Assembly (NCBI GenBank): GCA_964641395.1
Contig: CAZXKQ010000032.1
Coordinates: 1 to 17,099 of the forward strand
Origin: CANQBR01 sp964641395
GTDB taxonomy: Bacteria > Bacillota > Negativicutes > Acidaminococcales > Acidaminococcaceae
DNA length: 17,099 nucleotides
Reading direction: 5' to 3'
Shown: in pieces, positions 1-6,917 of the stretch
Layout of the letters: every line of letters begins with the position of its first letter
How positions within the stretch are numbered: position 1 is the stretch's first letter
Notes under the pieces: model-generated
Told to the model about the DNA's origin: nothing
What the model saw: the letters and a program-made list of their open reading frames with translations, nothing else
Database searches by the model: none
Position numbers and translations under genes: made by a program

Positions 1-861
1 ATCGTAGAGGCCGGCAGCATCTCCGCCGCCGCCAAACGGATCAACATCGCCCAGCCCGCCCTGAGCAACCAACTGAAGAACCTGCAGGAGCGGCTGGGCA
101 GCAAGCTCCTCTTGGTGCAGAGGGGCGGCCACAAGATAGAGCTGACCGATGCCGGCAGCATCCTCTACAACAAGGCCAAGTACCTCTGCTCCATGGAGGA
201 CGACATCGCCAAGGAGCTGGCCGCCGTCAGCGCCGGCTTCAGCGGCACCCTGCGGGTGAGCCTCTCCCCCTCCAACTCCATCCACTTCATCAACAGCTAT
301 CTGAGCGGTTACGCCCGCCTCTACCCTAAGGTGAACTACGAGCTCTACGAGGTGCCCATCGCCGAGCAGACCCAGCAGCTGCTAAACGGCATCACAGAGA
401 TAGGGGTGGCCAATGCCCCCTTGAAGCAGCCCCAGCGCTTTGAAAGCATCCTGCAGCGGCGGGAGCGGCTGGTGGCCCTCTTCCACCAGCACAGCCCCTA
501 CCTCCGGCCCGGCCAGTCCCTGGCCCTGGGGGAGCTGGACCAGCTGCCTCTCTGCCTGTCCCGGGGCTGTAGCGAGCTGTTCCTAAACGTCTGCACCGCC
601 TCCCGCCTCTACCCCAACATCCTCAGCATCAACACCACCAAGCTCTCCACCATCGCCTGGGCCCAGCAGAACCTAGGGGTGGCGGTGGTCCCCGCCCCCT
701 TGGAGGAGAGCTGTCCCCAGGGCCTGGTGCGGAAGGAGATAGCCGATGAGCGGCTCTACCTGGAAAAGACCCTCTCCGTGGTGCGGGGCCGCTTCCTCAG
801 CCCGGTGGCTAAGGCCTTCATTAAGTACGTGCTGGCCAACTACGAGACAGGGGGCATCTGA
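1..861 (+). CDS. LysR-family transcriptional regulator, 5' truncated by window edge
   Basis: An open frame runs from base 1 to the TGA at 859-861, giving 286 residues with no start codon in the window. The first visible residues form the second half of a LysR winged helix-turn-helix (AGSISAAAKRINIAQPALSNQL, shown here only as the region 4-25, with the recognition helix around AQPALSNQLKNLQ), followed by LGSKLL and LTDAGSILY, which are standard LysR positions. The rest (about residues 80-286) matches a LysR effector-binding domain in length and pattern (SGTLRVSL at its start). A full LysR is about 300 residues, so only about 15-20 N-terminal residues are missing. It is a cytoplasmic DNA-binding regulator; its ligand and target are not visible. 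The next gene, ackA, has its own promoter and a terminator lies between, so a link to ackA regulation is only a guess. Confidence 0.9.
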   Translation: MVEAGSISAAAKRINIAQPALSNQLKNLQERLGSKLLLVQRGGHKIELTDAGSILYNKAKYLCSMEDDIAKELAAVSAGFSGTLRVSLSPSNSIHFINSYLSGYARLYPKVNYELYEVPIAEQTQQLLNGITEIGVANAPLKQPQRFESILQRRERLVALFHQHSPYLRPGQSLALGELDQLPLCLSRGCSELFLNVCTASRLYPNILSINTTKLSTIAWAQQNLGVAVVPAPLEESCPQGLVRKEIADERLYLEKTLSVVRGRFLSPVAKAFIKYVLANYETGGI

Positions 862-899
862 GGGAGGCTGGGCGCCCTGAGCCGCCCCTCCTTCTTTTT
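861..899 (+). terminator. probable terminator of the LysR gene
   Basis: AGGGAGG (861-867) can pair with CCTCCTT (887-893) with one G-U pair, followed by CTTTTTG (894-900). The left arm begins at the last base of the LysR stop codon. The loop is 19 nt and may fold further (GGCGCC). Plausible intrinsic terminator, not a very stable one. Confidence 0.5.
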
Positions 900-913
900 G
901 CTAATAAATTTGC

Positions 914-943
914 TTGCGGCGACAGCGGCAGATAGTGTATACT
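914..943 (+). promoter_or_regulatory. putative promoter of ackA
   Basis: TTGCGG (914-919), an 18-bp spacer and TATACT (938-943). The -10 is good, the -35 is weak. It lies in the only AT-rich patch between the LysR gene and ackA and would give a leader of about 120 nt before the GTG start. Confidence 0.5.
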
Positions 944-1069
944 ATGCTTATATTAAAACAACCGCATTCAGTCTGGGCAGGGGGAGGCGGACTGCCCTCC
1001 CTGCGCCGGCAGAGTTCTAGGTGGGGCCGCTAGGCCGGCCGCCTTCACAGTTTGACGAGGAGGTTCATC
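944..1069 (+). promoter_or_regulatory. ackA 5' leader with hairpin potential
   Basis: GC-rich leader with alternative pairings: GGGCAG (975-980) with CTGCCC (992-997), or GCAGGG (977-982) with CCCTGC (999-1004); these exclude each other. A second self-complementary block (GGCC repeats) lies at 1024-1042. The Shine-Dalgarno AGGAGG is at 1058-1063. No known riboswitch class was recognised. Confidence 0.3.
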
Positions 1070-2278
1070 GTGATAGTATTCGTGGTAAACTGCGGCAGTT
1101 CTTCCATCAAGTACCAGCTCATCGACATGACGGACGAGCATGTGATGGCCAAGGGCCTCATTGAGCGGATCGGCATGGAGGGAGCCAATCTTAAGCACAC
1201 CGTCACCGGCAAGGAGGCAGTGCGCCTCGAGGAGCCCATACCTGACCACAAGGCGGGCATCAACATGATCATCAACGCCCTGATCAGCCCTGAGCACGGC
1301 GTTATCAAGGAAATGGGCGACATCGACGCCGTAGGCCACCGGGTGGTGCACGGCGGCGAGCGCTTCACTGACAGCATGCTGATCACCTCTGACGTCCTCC
1401 AGGGAATCAGGGCCTGCTGCGACATCGCCCCCCTCCACAATCCCCCCAACCTGAACGGCATCGAGGCCTGCATGGAGATCATGGAGGGCACGCCCCAGGT
1501 GGCTGTCTTCGACACCGCCTTCCACCAGACCATGCCTAAGGTGGCCTACCTCTACGGCCTGCCCTACGAGCTGTACGTGAAGTACGGCCTGCGGCGCTAC
1601 GGCTTCCACGGCACCAGCCACAAGTACGTGGCCCAGCGGGCGGCGGAGCTGATGGGGGAGAGGATGAGCGACCTGCGGATCATCACCTGCCATCTAGGCA
1701 ACGGGGCCTCCATCACTGCCATCAAGTACGGCAAGTCGGTGGACACCAGCATGGGCTACACCCCCTTGGAGGGCCTGATCATGGGCACCCGCAGCGGAGA
1801 GATCGACCCGGCCATCATCCCCTTCTTGATGGAGAAGGAGGGCATGGACGCCCAGCAGATCTACGATTACCTGAACCGGCAGAGCGGCATCCTAGGGATC
1901 AGCGGCCTCTCCAGCGACTTCAGGGATCTGGAAGAGGCGGCTAACAACGGCGACGAGCGGGCCCAGCTGGCCATAGACGTCTTCGCCTACAAGGTGCGGA
2001 AGTACATCGGCAGCTACGTGGCAGCCATGGGCGGCCTGGACGCCATCGTCTTCACCGCCGGCCTGGGAGAGAACTCCCCCTTCATGCGGGACAAGATCTG
2101 CAACGGCCTGGAGTACCTGGGCACCCGCATCGACCAGCTGGCCAACAAGGTCAGGGGCAAGGAGCGGGAGATCAGCGTTAAACGGGCCCGGGTGAAGATC
2201 TTCGTCATCCCCACCAACGAAGAGCTGGTGATCGCCCGGGATACCTACAACATCTGCCGCCGGATCATCAAGCTGTAA
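1070..2278 (+). CDS. ackA: acetate kinase
   Basis: Reversibly phosphorylates acetate with ATP; in fermenting bacteria it makes ATP from acetyl phosphate, usually with phosphotransacetylase, which is not in this window. The 402-residue product has family length. Hallmarks are present: NCGSSSIKY at residues 7-15, GHRVVHGG around 89-96, FDTAFH at 147-152, GFHGTSH at 178-184, HLGNGAS at 208-214, GTRSGE at 239-244 and PTNEEL near the C-terminus. Residues N7, R91, D148, H180, R241 and E384 fall on the positions known as active-site residues in the Methanosarcina thermophila enzyme. The GTG at 1070 is chosen because AGGAGG lies 6 nt upstream and the protein then begins MIVFVVNCGSSS, as family members do; the in-frame TTG at 1052 would put the Shine-Dalgarno inside the coding region. 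Cytoplasmic enzyme, apparently transcribed alone. Confidence 0.97.
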   Translation: MIVFVVNCGSSSIKYQLIDMTDEHVMAKGLIERIGMEGANLKHTVTGKEAVRLEEPIPDHKAGINMIINALISPEHGVIKEMGDIDAVGHRVVHGGERFTDSMLITSDVLQGIRACCDIAPLHNPPNLNGIEACMEIMEGTPQVAVFDTAFHQTMPKVAYLYGLPYELYVKYGLRRYGFHGTSHKYVAQRAAELMGERMSDLRIITCHLGNGASITAIKYGKSVDTSMGYTPLEGLIMGTRSGEIDPAIIPFLMEKEGMDAQQIYDYLNRQSGILGISGLSSDFRDLEEAANNGDERAQLAIDVFAYKVRKYIGSYVAAMGGLDAIVFTAGLGENSPFMRDKICNGLEYLGTRIDQLANKVRGKEREISVKRARVKIFVIPTNEELVIARDTYNICRRIIKL

Positions 2279-2298
2279 GGGTTGACTCCCTGTCCTAG

Positions 2299-2335
2299 GC
2301 GCCGCTGAGTTTTCCCTTGACAAAGCCAGCGGCGC
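2299..2335. repeat. 9-bp inverted repeat around a -35 box
   Basis: GCGCCGCTG (2299-2307) and CAGCGGCGC (2327-2335) are perfect inverted copies separated by 19 nt that contain the TTGACA box. The right arm fills part of the -35/-10 spacer. It could be an ackA terminator stem without a T-run or an operator for the DUF177-rpmF promoter. Confidence 0.5.
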
Positions 2336-2345
2336 TAGATATAAT
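2317..2345 (+). promoter_or_regulatory. consensus promoter of the DUF177-rpmF unit
   Basis: TTGACA (2317-2322), exactly 17 bp, TATAAT (2340-2345): a full consensus vegetative promoter. Transcription would start near 2352, only about 12 nt before the ATG at 2364. Confidence 0.85.
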
Positions 2346-2363
2346 TGTGACGATTGGTGTGCT

Positions 2364-2858
2364 ATGCTCAAGGTAAATGTTGCAGAGCTGAAAGCCAGCC
2401 TGGGCAAGGCTAAGCTGTTAGCCTACGATTTACAGCCGGAAGAGCTGGACCTAAGCAGGGAGGACCTGCCCCTGGCGGGAACCGTCCGCTGTGAGGGCCG
2501 CCTCACCAATACAGGCGGCCAGCTGTTGCTGACGGCCAGGCTGAAGGCCCGGGTGCGGCGGAGCTGCGCCCGCTGTCTGAAGGCCTTCAGCGCCGAGACC
2601 GGCTGCAGGGTGCAGGAGCAGTTCTATCCTGCCGCGGCCGCGCCCCCGGAGGCCCTCACCTACGTAGGGGACGTGCTGGACCTAGCCCAGCCCCTGCGGG
2701 AGGCCCTCTTGCTGGCAGAACCCCTTAGGGCCCTCTGCAAGGAGGACTGCAGGGGCCTCTGCCCTAAGTGCGGGGCCGATTTGAACGAGGGTGACTGCGG
2801 CTGCGCCAGACAGGGCCTGGATCCCCGCCTGGCCTCACTGGCACAGTTAAACCACTAG
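2364..2858 (+). CDS. DUF177 / YceD-family protein
   Basis: 164 residues. The position directly upstream of rpmF, the pattern EDLPLAGTVRCEGRLTNTGG (residues 33-52), the CARC pair at residues 68-71 and the cysteine-rich tail (C125, C129, C133, C136, C145, C147, including the CPKCG motif) are typical of the DUF177 family (YceD of E. coli, YlbN of Bacillus). In plants and bacteria members have been linked to 23S rRNA maturation; the biochemical role is not settled. The C-terminal cysteines may bind zinc. The ATG at 2364 gives the usual N-terminus (MLKVNVAEL), but no good Shine-Dalgarno precedes it and the leader predicted from the promoter is only about 12 nt. It is followed by rpmF after 20 nt, so the two are cotranscribed. 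Confidence 0.88.
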   Translation: MLKVNVAELKASLGKAKLLAYDLQPEELDLSREDLPLAGTVRCEGRLTNTGGQLLLTARLKARVRRSCARCLKAFSAETGCRVQEQFYPAAAAPPEALTYVGDVLDLAQPLREALLLAEPLRALCKEDCRGLCPKCGADLNEGDCGCARQGLDPRLASLAQLNH

Positions 2859-2878
2859 AACGAGGAGGTGCAAGGAAG

Positions 2879-3058
2879 ATGGCAGTACCAAAGAGGAAAT
2901 TATCCAAGGCCCGCCGGGATATGCGCCGGGCTAATTGGAAGCTGGCCGTGCCCGGCATGGTGCAATGCCCCCAGTGCCACGAGTGGAAGCTGCCTCACCG
3001 GGTATGTCCCGAGTGCGGCTACTACGACGGCAGGCAGGTGGTAACCAAGGCCGAGTAA
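2879..3058 (+). CDS. rpmF: 50S ribosomal protein L32
   Basis: A 59-residue structural protein of the large ribosomal subunit. It starts MAVPKRKLSKARRDMRR, the standard basic L32 N-terminus, and carries the zinc-ribbon form CPQC (30-33) and CPEC (43-46), so it is the four-cysteine, zinc-binding type. Shine-Dalgarno GAGGAGGTG at 2862-2870, 8 nt before the ATG. The DUF177-rpmF pairing is conserved in many bacteria. A terminator follows at once, so the fapR-fab genes are likely transcribed separately. Confidence 0.96.
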   Translation: MAVPKRKLSKARRDMRRANWKLAVPGMVQCPQCHEWKLPHRVCPECGYYDGRQVVTKAE

Positions 3059-3071
3059 GCCAGGGCCTATG

Positions 3072-3125
3072 ATAAATGTCAGCGGCTGGCAGTTAGGGCT
3101 GCCCAGCGCCGGCATTTATTTTTTC
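3072..3125 (+). terminator. intrinsic terminator after rpmF
   Basis: ATAAATG (3072-3078) pairs with CATTTAT (3113-3119); the inner part (GCTGG with CCAGC, near 3085-3106) extends the stem with a few bulges. It is followed by a run of six T at 3119-3124 and a second T-run further on. Confidence 0.8.
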
Positions 3126-3177
3126 TGCCTTTTTTCCCTTCCTGTTTTTCATAATTTGTGAAATTTTTGAAAGGTAC

Positions 3178-3206
3178 TTGCCAAACAGGGTTTTTGCCCC
3201 TATAAT
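3178..3206 (+). promoter_or_regulatory. promoter of fapR (and perhaps the fab genes)
   Basis: TTGCCA (3178-3183), 17 bp, TATAAT (3201-3206) in an AT-rich intergenic region. GGTACTTG (3173-3180), which overlaps the -35, resembles one half of the Bacillus FapR box, but the second half is not evident. Leader of about 35 nt. Confidence 0.7.
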
Positions 3207-3246
3207 GGTTTCAGATATTATGAGCAGGTGCTAAAGGAGGGATAAC

Positions 3247-3837
3247 ATGCAAGGGTCCAGAAAGATACTGCGCCACCAGGCCTTGAAGGCGCTGTTGCAG
3301 AATAATCCCTTTAGCACCGATGAGCAGTTAGCCGAGGAGCTGCAGGTCAGCGTCCAGACTATCCGCCTGGACCGGGTGGCCCTGAACATACCGGAGCTGC
3401 GGGTGCGGACCCGCAACATGGCCGAGGCGGCCCAGACCAAGGTGCGGGCCATCAACACCAAGGACATCGTAGGAGAGCTCCTGGACCTGGATTTGAACAA
3501 GGGGGGCATCTCCACCCTGAAGATCACCCCGGATATGGTGCTGGATAAGACGGGGGTGGCCCGGGGCTTCTACATGTTCGCCATGGCCAACACCCTGGCC
3601 TTGGCGGTGGTTGACGCCAGGGCGGCCCTGACGGGAGTGGGCAATGTAAAGTACAAGATGCCGGTCTACGCCGGCGCCACCCTAGTGGCCAAGGCAGAGG
3701 TAGTGAAGCGGCGGGGGGACAAGTTCTTCATCTGGGTCTTCATCAAGCATCATAACGAAGAAGTGTTTAGAGCTAAGTTCATCATCGTCTCCCTAGACGG
3801 CAAGGCTGAGGAGACGACGATGGGCGCTAGCTCTTAA
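3247..3837 (+). CDS. fapR: FapR, malonyl-CoA-responsive repressor of fatty acid and phospholipid synthesis
   Basis: 196 residues, usual for FapR. The N-terminus (about 8-50) is a DeoR-like helix-turn-helix (FSTDEQLAEELQVSVQTIRLDR), and residues about 80-185 form the hot-dog domain that binds malonyl-CoA in Bacillus. The motif ARGFYMFAMANTLALAV (105-121) matches the ligand-binding segment, with R106 and N115 at the positions known from B. subtilis. The Shine-Dalgarno AAAGGAGG (3233-3240) lies 6 nt from the ATG. It heads the fatty-acid cluster, consistent with control of these genes, although plsX, its usual next neighbour, is missing here. A clear 17-bp canonical FapR operator was not found. 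Cytoplasmic repressor. Confidence 0.94.
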   Translation: MQGSRKILRHQALKALLQNNPFSTDEQLAEELQVSVQTIRLDRVALNIPELRVRTRNMAEAAQTKVRAINTKDIVGELLDLDLNKGGISTLKITPDMVLDKTGVARGFYMFAMANTLALAVVDARAALTGVGNVKYKMPVYAGATLVAKAEVVKRRGDKFFIWVFIKHHNEEVFRAKFIIVSLDGKAEETTMGASS

Positions 3838-3848
3838 TCTTGATTAAG
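3833..3848. repeat. 16-bp near-contiguous palindrome between fapR and fabH
   Basis: CTTAATCTTGATTAAG: two perfect 7-bp arms (3833-3839, 3842-3848) around TT. It covers the TAA stop of fapR and ends 13 nt before fabH. AT-rich in a GC-rich surround, which suits an operator; as RNA it could only fold by opening the inner pairs. Confidence 0.6.
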
Positions 3849-3861
3849 TGAGGACTAAGTT

Positions 3862-4851
3862 ATGAGCAGGTCTGTTGGTATTTTAGGCATCGGTTCCTAC
3901 GTGCCGGAAAAAATACTGACCAACTACGATTTAGAGAAGATAGTGGATACTAGCGATGCCTGGATTACGGAGCGCACCGGCATCAAGCAGCGGCACATCG
4001 CGGCAGACCACGAGGCCACCAGCGATCTAGCCTATCAGGCGGCAGTGGCGGCCTTGGAGGATGCCCAGGTGAAGGCTGAGGACTTGGACCTGATCATCTG
4101 CGGCACCGCCTCCCCTGACTACGCCTTTCCCTCAGTGGCCTGCCTGGTGCAGGACAGGCTGGGGGCCAGCAAGGCAGGGGCCTTCGACCTAGGCGCCGGC
4201 TGCAGCGGCTTCGTCTACAGCCTGGCGGTGGCCAGCCAGATGATCGCCACCGGCCTCTACGAGAAGATCCTCATCATCGGGGCGGAGACCCTGTCCCGGA
4301 TCATGAACTGGCAGGACCGGAACACCTGCGTCATCTTCGGAGACGGAGCAGGGGCGGCAGTAGTAGGGGTAGTGGAGGAGGGCCTGGGAGTGCTGGGCAT
4401 AGACCTAGGCTCCGACGGCAGCGGCGCCCCCTATCTCTACCAGCCGGCCGGAGGCAGCCGTCAGCCCGCCTCCCCTGCCACGGTGGAGGCCAATGGCCAC
4501 ACCATCCACATGAACGGCCGGGAAGTGTTTAAGTTCGCCATCAAGATCCTAGGCCGCACCTCCTTGAAGGCTCTGGCCAAGGCAGGGCTGAAGCCGGAGC
4601 AGCTGGACCTGCTCTTCTGCCACCAGGCCAATCTGCGGATCATCACCGCCGCCGCCAAACGGCTGCGGATGCCCATGGAGAAGGTGTGGGTGGACGTGGA
4701 CAGGTACGCCAACACCTCCGCCGCCTCCATACCCATCGCCCTGCGGGAGGCCCAGGACGCCCGCCTGCTGCACAGGGGGGACAACCTGTTGCTGTGCGGC
4801 TTCGGCGCCGGCCTGACCTGGGCCGCCATCGTCCTTAAATGGGCCAAGTGA
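3862..4851 (+). CDS. fabH: beta-ketoacyl-ACP synthase III
   Basis: Starts fatty-acid synthesis by condensing acetyl-CoA (or a branched acyl-CoA) with malonyl-ACP. 329 residues, normal length. The catalytic triad is clear: C114 in GAGCSGF, H254 in CHQANLRI and N284 in ANTSAAS; the C-terminal LLCGFGAGLTW is also typical. The start is the ATG at 3862, with a weak GTGAGGA 7 nt upstream, 24 nt after fapR. Nothing is truncated. It lies first in the run fabH-fabD-fabG-acpP-fabF and is likely cotranscribed with fapR. The cytoplasmic enzyme's primer preference cannot be read from sequence alone. Confidence 0.97.
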   Translation: MSRSVGILGIGSYVPEKILTNYDLEKIVDTSDAWITERTGIKQRHIAADHEATSDLAYQAAVAALEDAQVKAEDLDLIICGTASPDYAFPSVACLVQDRLGASKAGAFDLGAGCSGFVYSLAVASQMIATGLYEKILIIGAETLSRIMNWQDRNTCVIFGDGAGAAVVGVVEEGLGVLGIDLGSDGSGAPYLYQPAGGSRQPASPATVEANGHTIHMNGREVFKFAIKILGRTSLKALAKAGLKPEQLDLLFCHQANLRIITAAAKRLRMPMEKVWVDVDRYANTSAASIPIALREAQDARLLHRGDNLLLCGFGAGLTWAAIVLKWAK

Positions 4852-4856
4852 ATCAG

Positions 4857-4897
4857 CCCCAGGTAAGGCTGGGGGGCCCCAGAAAGGCAGGTTTTTT
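4857..4897 (+). promoter_or_regulatory. alternative hairpins and T-run in the fabH-fabD spacer
   Basis: Three blocks lie in a row: CCCCAG (4857-4862), CTGGGG (4869-4874), CCCCAG (4877-4882). The middle one can pair with either neighbour but not both. A run of six T (4892-4897) touches the fabD ATG. The only Shine-Dalgarno is a weak GCAGG at 4887-4891. The layout could act as an attenuator or translation control element. Confidence 0.4.
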
Positions 4898-5848
4898 ATG
4901 AGTAAGATCGCATTCATCTTCCCTGGCCAAGGCTCTCAGAGCGTAGGCATGTGCAAGGCCTTCTACGACCAGTACCAGGTGGTGAGGGATATCTTCGCCC
5001 AGGCGGATGAAGCCCTGGGCTTCAGCCTGAGCCAGCTCTGCTTTGCAGGGCCGGAGGCCGACCTGCGGCTGACCTACAACACCCAGCCGGCCCTTTTGAC
5101 CGCCAGCTGCGCCTGTGCCGCCGTCCTGGCGGCGGAGGGGGTGGGCTGCCAGATGGCCGCCGGCCACAGCCTGGGAGAGTACAGCGCCCTGGTGAACGCC
5201 GGCTCCCTGAGCTTTGCTGACGCAGTGCGCACGGTGAGGCTGCGGGGCCAGTTCATGCAGGAGGCGGTGCCGGTAGGCCAGGGCAGCATGGCCGCCGTTC
5301 TGGGCCTGGACGAGGACAGGATCAGCGCCATCTGCCGGGAGACAGAGGCCAGGCTGGGCCAGGCAGTGCAGGCAGTCAACTTCAACTGCCCCGGCCAGGT
5401 GGTCATCGCCGGGGCCTGCGCCGCCGTAGACGAGGCGGTGGCAGCCTTGAAGGCGGCCGGGGCCAAGCGGGCAGTGGTGCTGCCGGTGAGCGCCCCCTTC
5501 CACAGCACTTTGATGCAGCCGGCTGCCGACAGATTAGCCCAGGTCCTAGCCTCTGTAGAGGTGGCCGATGCCGCCTTCCCGGTTATAGCCAACGTCACCG
5601 CCCAGCCGGTGAGCCAGGGGGCCGTCATCAAGGAGCTGCTCATCCAGCAGGCCGCCCGGCCGGTGCTGTGGGAGGCTTCCGTCCGCCACATGCAGGAGGC
5701 AGGGGTGGACTGCTTCATCGAGGTAGGGCCGGGGAAGGTGCTCAGCGGCTTCACCAGGAAGATCGCCAAGGGGGCCTTGGCCCTCAACGTAGAGGATCCA
5801 GCATCCTTAGCTAAGACGCTGGCAGCAGTGAAGGAGGCAGCAGGATGA
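4898..5848 (+). CDS. fabD: malonyl-CoA:ACP transacylase
   Basis: Transfers malonyl from CoA to the acyl carrier protein encoded downstream, supplying the extender unit. 316 residues, typical length. FPGQGSQSVGM (8-18) is the oxyanion-loop motif, GHSLGE places the nucleophile at S91, R116 lies in RLRGQFMQ and H202 in PFHSTLMQ; these are the conserved catalytic and malonate-binding positions. The start ATG at 4898 fits the family N-terminus (MSKIAFIFPGQGSQ). Its stop codon overlaps the fabG start (ATGA), so the two are translationally coupled. Cytoplasmic. Confidence 0.97.
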   Translation: MSKIAFIFPGQGSQSVGMCKAFYDQYQVVRDIFAQADEALGFSLSQLCFAGPEADLRLTYNTQPALLTASCACAAVLAAEGVGCQMAAGHSLGEYSALVNAGSLSFADAVRTVRLRGQFMQEAVPVGQGSMAAVLGLDEDRISAICRETEARLGQAVQAVNFNCPGQVVIAGACAAVDEAVAALKAAGAKRAVVLPVSAPFHSTLMQPAADRLAQVLASVEVADAAFPVIANVTAQPVSQGAVIKELLIQQAARPVLWEASVRHMQEAGVDCFIEVGPGKVLSGFTRKIAKGALALNVEDPASLAKTLAAVKEAAG

Positions 5849-6588
5849 AACTCGAGGGAAGAGTGGCGCTGATCACCGGCGCCTCTAGCGGCATAGGCCG
5901 CACCATAGCCCTGACCTTTGCCGAGGCCGGGGCGGACATCGTCATCAACTACATCGGCACCCACCAGGACGCCCAGGACGTAGCCGCCCAGGTGCGGGCC
6001 CTGGGCCGCAAGGCGGTAGTGCTAGAGGCAGACGTGGCCGACAGCGAGGCGGTCGCCGCCATGGTGGACGCCGCCGCCAAGGAGCTGGGCCGCATCGACA
6101 TCTTGGTCAATAATGCGGGCATCACCCGGGACGGCCTGCTGCTGCGGATGAAGGAGGCTGACTGGGACGCCGTGCTGGCCATCAACCTGAAGGGGGTCTA
6201 CAACTGCACCAAGGCCGTCCTCAAGCACATGATGAAGCAGCGCTACGGCCGCATCGTCTCCATCAGCTCCGTGGTGGGCATTACCGGCAACGCCGGCCAG
6301 GCCAACTACGCCGCCGCCAAGGCTGGCATCATCGGCTTTACCAAGTCGGTGGCCAAGGAGGTGGCCCCTAGAGGCATCACTGCCAACGCCATCGCCCCCG
6401 GCTTCGTGAAGACGGCCATGACCGCCGTGCTGCCGGAGAAGGTGGTGGGGGCCATGCTGGCTTCCATACCCCTGGGCCGTTTAGGAGAAACCCAGGACAT
6501 CGCCAAAGCCGCCCTGTTCTTAGCTAGCGGGGATGCTGAATATATCACCGGCCAGGTGCTGCACGTGGACGGCGGTATGGTTATGTAG
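5845..6588 (+). CDS. fabG: 3-oxoacyl-ACP reductase
   Basis: NADPH-dependent reduction of beta-ketoacyl-ACP, the first reduction of the elongation cycle. A classical short-chain dehydrogenase of 247 residues: TGASSGIG (11-18) for cofactor binding, NNAG (89-92), N114, S142, Y155 and K159 (YAAAK) form the catalytic set, and the C-terminus IAPGFVKTAMT and ITGQVLHVDGGMVM is FabG-like. It overlaps fabD by 4 nt. Position between fabD and acpP separates it from other short-chain dehydrogenases and makes the FabG call firm. Confidence 0.96.
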   Translation: MKLEGRVALITGASSGIGRTIALTFAEAGADIVINYIGTHQDAQDVAAQVRALGRKAVVLEADVADSEAVAAMVDAAAKELGRIDILVNNAGITRDGLLLRMKEADWDAVLAINLKGVYNCTKAVLKHMMKQRYGRIVSISSVVGITGNAGQANYAAAKAGIIGFTKSVAKEVAPRGITANAIAPGFVKTAMTAVLPEKVVGAMLASIPLGRLGETQDIAKAALFLASGDAEYITGQVLHVDGGMVM

Positions 6589-6629
6589 GTTCCCTACCCT
6601 GATTATCCCAGAGAAGGAGGTGAAGCTTG

Positions 6630-6857
6630 ATGAATAAAACCTTTGAAAAAGTAAAGGAAATTACCGTGGAGCAACTAGGCGTTGATGCTGATGCCGTTAA
6701 GATGGAATCTGCCTTCGTTGACGACCTGGGTGCTGATTCTCTGGACATCGTGGAGTTGATCATGGCTTTTGAAGAAGAGTTCGGCGTAGAGATTCCCGAT
6801 GAGAAGGCGGAGAAGATCCATACGGTAGCCGATGCCGTCGCCATGCTGGACGAGTAA
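6630..6857 (+). CDS. acpP: acyl carrier protein
   Basis: 75-residue carrier that holds growing acyl chains on a phosphopantetheine arm. The attachment site is S37 in GADSLDIVEL, and the acidic helical pattern (FVDDLGADS, FEEEFGVEIPDE) is standard. The ATG at 6630 is chosen: AAGGAGGTGA lies at 6614-6623, 6 nt before it; a TTG directly upstream (6627) is less likely. The Shine-Dalgarno is the strongest in the cluster, and the codons are visibly more AT-rich (GTT, GCT, GAT, GAA) than in its neighbours, consistent with a highly expressed small gene. A strong hairpin follows the stop codon. Confidence 0.97.
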   Translation: MNKTFEKVKEITVEQLGVDADAVKMESAFVDDLGADSLDIVELIMAFEEEFGVEIPDEKAEKIHTVADAVAMLDE

Positions 6858-6875
6858 GGCGGAACAAGAGGAGTA

Positions 6876-6917
6876 TTACAGGCTTATAGGCGGGGGCTAG
6901 TCCCCCGCCGGCTGTAA
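6876..6917 (+). promoter_or_regulatory. strong hairpin between acpP and fabF
   Basis: GGCGGGGG (6889-6896), loop CTAGT, CCCCCGCC (6902-6909), with an outer TTACAG (6876-6881) pairing CTGTAA (6912-6917). No T-run follows directly, so it may be a partial terminator, a transcript-stabilising or a processing structure that sets ACP output above the downstream genes. The remaining spacer to 7065 shows no convincing promoter. Confidence 0.55.

Noticed and set aside
1052..1069. Upstream TTG start for ackA
   Set aside because: It would place AGGAGG inside the coding region and add residues not seen in the family.
968..1693. Long minus-strand open frame opposite ackA, 241 codons
   Set aside because: GC-rich shadow of ackA; composition rich in A, V, H, G without domain pattern, and the plus strand gene is certain.
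3160..3246. Canonical FapR operator before fapR
   Set aside because: Only a half-like GGTACTT is present; no 17-bp palindrome of the Bacillus type.
5074..5964. 296-codon minus-strand open frame opposite fabD and fabG
   Set aside because: Antisense shadow; low-complexity A/S/T composition, no ribosome site, and fabD is beyond doubt. The same holds for other antisense frames in the fab, regulator and symporter genes.
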